Shown: positions 44,822-47,308 of the stretch, one piece after another | How the letters are laid out: each line of letters starts with the position of its first letter | Numbering within the stretch: the stretch's first letter is position 1 | Made by a program: the position numbers and the translations under genes | Assembly (NCBI GenBank): GCA_013823365.1 | Contig: PNMC01000003.1 | Span: 1 to 47,308 of the forward strand | Reading direction: 5' to 3' | DNA: 47,308 nt | From: Parvibaculum sp. | Lineage (GTDB): Bacteria; Pseudomonadota; Alphaproteobacteria; Parvibaculales; Parvibaculaceae | The notes under the pieces: generated by a model | The model's database searches: none | The model's input: the letters and a program-made list of their open reading frames with translations, nothing else | Told to the model about the DNA's origin: nothing

Positions 44822-45927
44822 AGCTAACCGCTGCCCTTGTCTTTTTGTCCGTTGCGCTATCGCCGATATATTTGTTTTCTAGCGGCCTGCCGCAACCGGC
44901 CGACTTCATTATGGTGGCGGCAATTGTCGCAGCCTCTGTCTTTGCGCTAGCAACACGCGGCGACATGATGATTGGCAGCATACCGGGAAGTTTTGGGCTT
45001 CTTGTCATCTGGGTAGCATTGGTGAGTCTTGTATGGGCGCTCGTCTATTCCAGTGAAGAGTTTCTTTGGGCGCCGTTGTTTTGGCTCTACAATTTTTTTG
45101 CGTCAGCAATAGTGCTTTTGATTTTGACGCGGTTGCATAATGGGCGTGAGCTCCTTTCATGGGCTCTAATTGCAGCGCTTGCCGTGTCAACGTCGGGAGT
45201 TTTCTTGGACCTGCGGGATCCGTTGGGCCGAACGACTGGATTCTTCAACAATCCCAATCAGCTTGCCTATTTCAGCATGTGTGCTGTCGCAAGTTTGATG
45301 GTGTTGAATGGCTTTCGTGTTAGTTCCATGCCGGTTGTTGCTGGATATACGATGGGTGTGATTGGACTCTTGTCGGCAGTGTCGCTTGGGGCATTGGCAG
45401 GTTCCGCGGGATTACTGCTGGCACTTGTGGTTGCCAATGTGAAGCGCTTATCCAGCATTATCGCAATGCCCATCGGGGCGATAATTGTGATATTTGCAGT
45501 AGCGGCAGTTGATACACAGTTCGATGGTGTTTTTGCTAGTGGCCTTGAATCAAGGTTGAGTCGACTTGACACGAAAGTTGACAACATTTACGTGGAGCGA
45601 AATTATCAGCGAATATTGTTGTTCCCCGAGTACAATTTTTTAGGTGCCGGATCGGCTCATCACGAAGAAAGGTTTCATCCTCACGGAAGGAATGAAATTC
45701 ACTCTTCCTTCGGAGCACTGCTTTTCAATTTTGGAATTGTTGGGCTGACATTGTTTCTGCTTTACCTGTTTCACGTGTTGCGTGGCGCCAGTTTGCCGAT
45801 ACTCCTTACGGTGTCGGCTCCTTTGCTATACTCCGTTACGCATATGGGACTGCGTTTCACACCATTCTGGATACTGCTGATTATTATCTTCCATCATGTG
45901 CAGATGACACATGCCAAGGGCAGGTGA
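44815..45927 (+). CDS. Wzy-like polysaccharide polymerase
   Basis: This 370-aa integral membrane protein has about ten hydrophobic segments and little similarity to anything by eye, as is usual for Wzy. Two telling sites are GRTTGFFNNPNQLAYFS (a conserved loop of O-antigen polymerases) and HPHGRNEIHSSFGALLFNFGIVGL (the H-N-x5-x-G pattern before a helix). It would polymerise the lipid-linked repeat units in the periplasm. Codon use is the most AT-rich in the window. It overlaps its neighbours at both ends (7 and 17 bases). Confidence 0.85.
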   Translation: MLKLTAALVFLSVALSPIYLFSSGLPQPADFIMVAAIVAASVFALATRGDMMIGSIPGSFGLLVIWVALVSLVWALVYSSEEFLWAPLFWLYNFFASAIVLLILTRLHNGRELLSWALIAALAVSTSGVFLDLRDPLGRTTGFFNNPNQLAYFSMCAVASLMVLNGFRVSSMPVVAGYTMGVIGLLSAVSLGALAGSAGLLLALVVANVKRLSSIIAMPIGAIIVIFAVAAVDTQFDGVFASGLESRLSRLDTKVDNIYVERNYQRILLFPEYNFLGAGSAHHEERFHPHGRNEIHSSFGALLFNFGIVGLTLFLLYLFHVLRGASLPILLTVSAPLLYSVTHMGLRFTPFWILLIIIFHHVQMTHAKGR

Positions 45928-47086
45928 GAAACGGATTCTGATCGTTGCTCCCGCAGCATCTACATTGCGCAATTTCCGTGGCGCGTTGATTGAGGCATTG
46001 CTTGCGCGAGGGATCGAGGTTCATACGGCCGCGCCGGGGCTCATAGGCGATGGGAAAGAGCGTTCCTGGCTCGAAGAGCGCGGCGTGGTCTGCCACGATG
46101 CGCCCTTCGCGCGGACAGGCCTCAACCCGTTTCACGATCTCCTTTCCCTCGTCCGGCTGCGGCGGCTAATGAGCCATGCCGTACCCGGCCTTGTGCTGAC
46201 CTACACAGTCAAGCCCAACATCTGGGGCACCCTCGCGGCGGCGAGTCTCGGCATTCCCTCGGTCGCCATGGTCACCGGGCTTGGCTATGCCTTCACGGAT
46301 AAGGACCACGCCTCTTTGCTGCAGCGGATTGTGCGCCACATCGTCCGCAGGCTCTATCGGGTAGCAACAGGCCGGAACCGGAAGGTAATCTTCCAGAACC
46401 CCGATGACAGGGATGATTTCATTGCCGCCGGCTGCCTTCGCGATCCGTCAAAGGCGGGCATGGTGAACGGGTCCGGCGTCGACATGGCGCATTATGCGCG
46501 CGCGCCCCTGCCGGAAGCCCCCGTGTTCCTGATGATCGCGCGGCTGCTGAACGCCAAGGGCGTGCGGGAATATGCCGAAGCGGCGGCAGCGCTTCGCCAG
46601 CGGCACCCGCAGGCGCGCTGCCTTCTCGCAGGCCCTTTCGATCCGGGGCCGGACGGTATCTCGCGCCGCGATCTCGACGTCTGGGTGGCGGGCGGCCTCG
46701 AATATCTCGGTGCGCTTGACGATGTGCGCCCGGCGCTCGCGCAGGCGCGGGTCTATGTGCTGCCGTCCTATCGGGAGGGTACGCCGCGCTCCGTTCTGGA
46801 GGCGATGGCGATGGGCCGCGCCATCGTCACCACCGATGTTCCCGGCTGCCGCGAGACGATCCGCCACGGCGTGGAGGGCTATCTGGTGCCGCCGCGCGAT
46901 GCGGCAGCCCTTGCCGATGCGATGGCCCTCATGCTGCGCGAGCCCGTGCGCACTGCGCAGATGGCCGAGGCCGCCTTCGCGCGCGCGCAGGAAAAATACG
47001 ATGTAGGATCGGTCAATCGGGAGATGTTGCTCCTGCTGGGACTTGAGCCCGGCGCCGCTCATGCGGCTGCGGGGCGGAAGGCATAA
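45911..47086 (+). CDS. Glycosyltransferase (GT4, PglA/WbpT-like)
   Basis: This 391-aa GT-B enzyme begins RILIVAPAASTLRNFRGALIEALL and has LTYTVKPNIWGTLAA with MVTGLGYAF, a pairing typical of the enzymes that add the second sugar in N-glycan or O-antigen repeat units. The C-lobe shows LMIARLLNAKGVREY and the donor motif LPSYREGTPRSVLEAMAMG. Composition returns to GC-rich after about the first ten codons, marking the right edge of the AT-rich segment. It overlaps the polymerase gene by 17 bases and lies nine bases before the sugar transferase. Confidence 0.88.
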   Translation: MPRAGEKRILIVAPAASTLRNFRGALIEALLARGIEVHTAAPGLIGDGKERSWLEERGVVCHDAPFARTGLNPFHDLLSLVRLRRLMSHAVPGLVLTYTVKPNIWGTLAAASLGIPSVAMVTGLGYAFTDKDHASLLQRIVRHIVRRLYRVATGRNRKVIFQNPDDRDDFIAAGCLRDPSKAGMVNGSGVDMAHYARAPLPEAPVFLMIARLLNAKGVREYAEAAAALRQRHPQARCLLAGPFDPGPDGISRRDLDVWVAGGLEYLGALDDVRPALAQARVYVLPSYREGTPRSVLEAMAMGRAIVTTDVPGCRETIRHGVEGYLVPPRDAAALADAMALMLREPVRTAQMAEAAFARAQEKYDVGSVNREMLLLLGLEPGAAHAAAGRKA

Positions 47087-47095
47087 GGCGGTTCA

Positions 47096-47308
47096 ATGAA
47101 GCGCATGATCGATATTCTGGGGTCGCTTGCCGCGCTTCTCGTTCTGCTGCCCGTGATCCTTCTCGTTGCCGCAGCGATCCGCTGGCGGATGGGCGCGCCC
47201 GTCCTTTTCCGGCAGCTGCGCCCCGGTCTCCACGGTCAACCTTTCGAGATGATAAAGTTCCGTACCATGCTGAATGCCACCGATGCGCAAGGCCGGCCCT
47301 TGCCGGAC
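47096..47308 (+). CDS. Initiating sugar transferase (PglC/WcaJ family), cut by window end
   Basis: Only the first 71 codons are in the window, with no stop. The protein starts MKRMIDILGSLAALLVLLPVI, a single membrane-inserting helix, followed by MGAPVLFRQLRPGLHGQPFEM and KFRTM. These are signatures of polyprenyl-phosphate phosphoglycosyl transferases, which place the first sugar phosphate on undecaprenyl phosphate. The short N-terminus, with one hydrophobic segment, points to the small monotopic PglC type rather than the five-helix WbaP type. It is the expected starter enzyme for this operon. Confidence 0.85.
   Translation, partial: MKRMIDILGSLAALLVLLPVILLVAAAIRWRMGAPVLFRQLRPGLHGQPFEMIKFRTMLNATDAQGRPLPD

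Overview
This window looks like chromosomal DNA of a GC-rich, Gram-negative alphaproteobacterium. The signs are GC-rich codon use, many outer-membrane and lipoprotein export genes, a KdsD-type enzyme of the LPS core, and rhizobial/Parvibaculum-like gene families. The genus is inference only. I saw no tRNA, rRNA, CRISPR array, insertion sequence or phage gene.

Region 1 (8-9767, + strand) is an ABC importer (binding protein, permease, ATPase) followed by two DUF1989 proteins, a biotin-dependent carboxylase and allophanate hydrolase. Such loci are usually labelled urea degradation. The two DUF1989 genes, plus an RNA with two ACGG-loop hairpins between the transporter and enzyme genes (a guanidine-II / mini-ykkC riboswitch), identify it as a guanidine uptake and assimilation operon: guanidine to carboxyguanidine to allophanate to ammonia and CO2.

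Region 2 (9.8-25.7 kb) is mixed. It holds a CPBP membrane protease with a possible G-run frameshift at its start and a site-2 protease with CBS domains. A Slam-like TPR/beta-barrel protein follows, next to a giant FecR-domain protein carrying three TbpB-like repeats; together they are a candidate type XI secretion pair. Then come two uncharacterised exported or membrane proteins, a YihY/BrkB membrane protein and a Dph6-like ATPase. A cobalamin riboswitch drives a small membrane protein and a BtuF-like corrinoid-binding protein. The region ends with a DUF1800-DUF1501 pair and arabinose-5-phosphate isomerase.

Region 3 (26-34.7 kb) is a polysaccharide export module: a PPP-type phosphatase, a short OPX (Wza-like) lipoprotein, an Ala-rich secreted protein, an outer-membrane beta-barrel, a Wzc-like tyrosine autokinase, a small TPR-like membrane protein and a Wzy/WaaL-like protein.

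Region 4 (34.9-47.3 kb) starts with a NusG paralogue and continues as one long + strand polysaccharide operon. It encodes a UDP-glucuronate epimerase-like enzyme, the five enzymes WbpA, B, D, E and I of the UDP-ManNAc3NAcA pathway, a flippase, an acyltransferase, two glycosyltransferases, a Wzy-like polymerase and, cut by the window end, an initiating sugar transferase. From about 38.0 to 45.9 kb the base composition is visibly more AT-rich than on either side, as expected of an exchanged serotype cassette. Regions 3 and 4 together make a complete Wzx/Wzy-dependent surface polysaccharide system.
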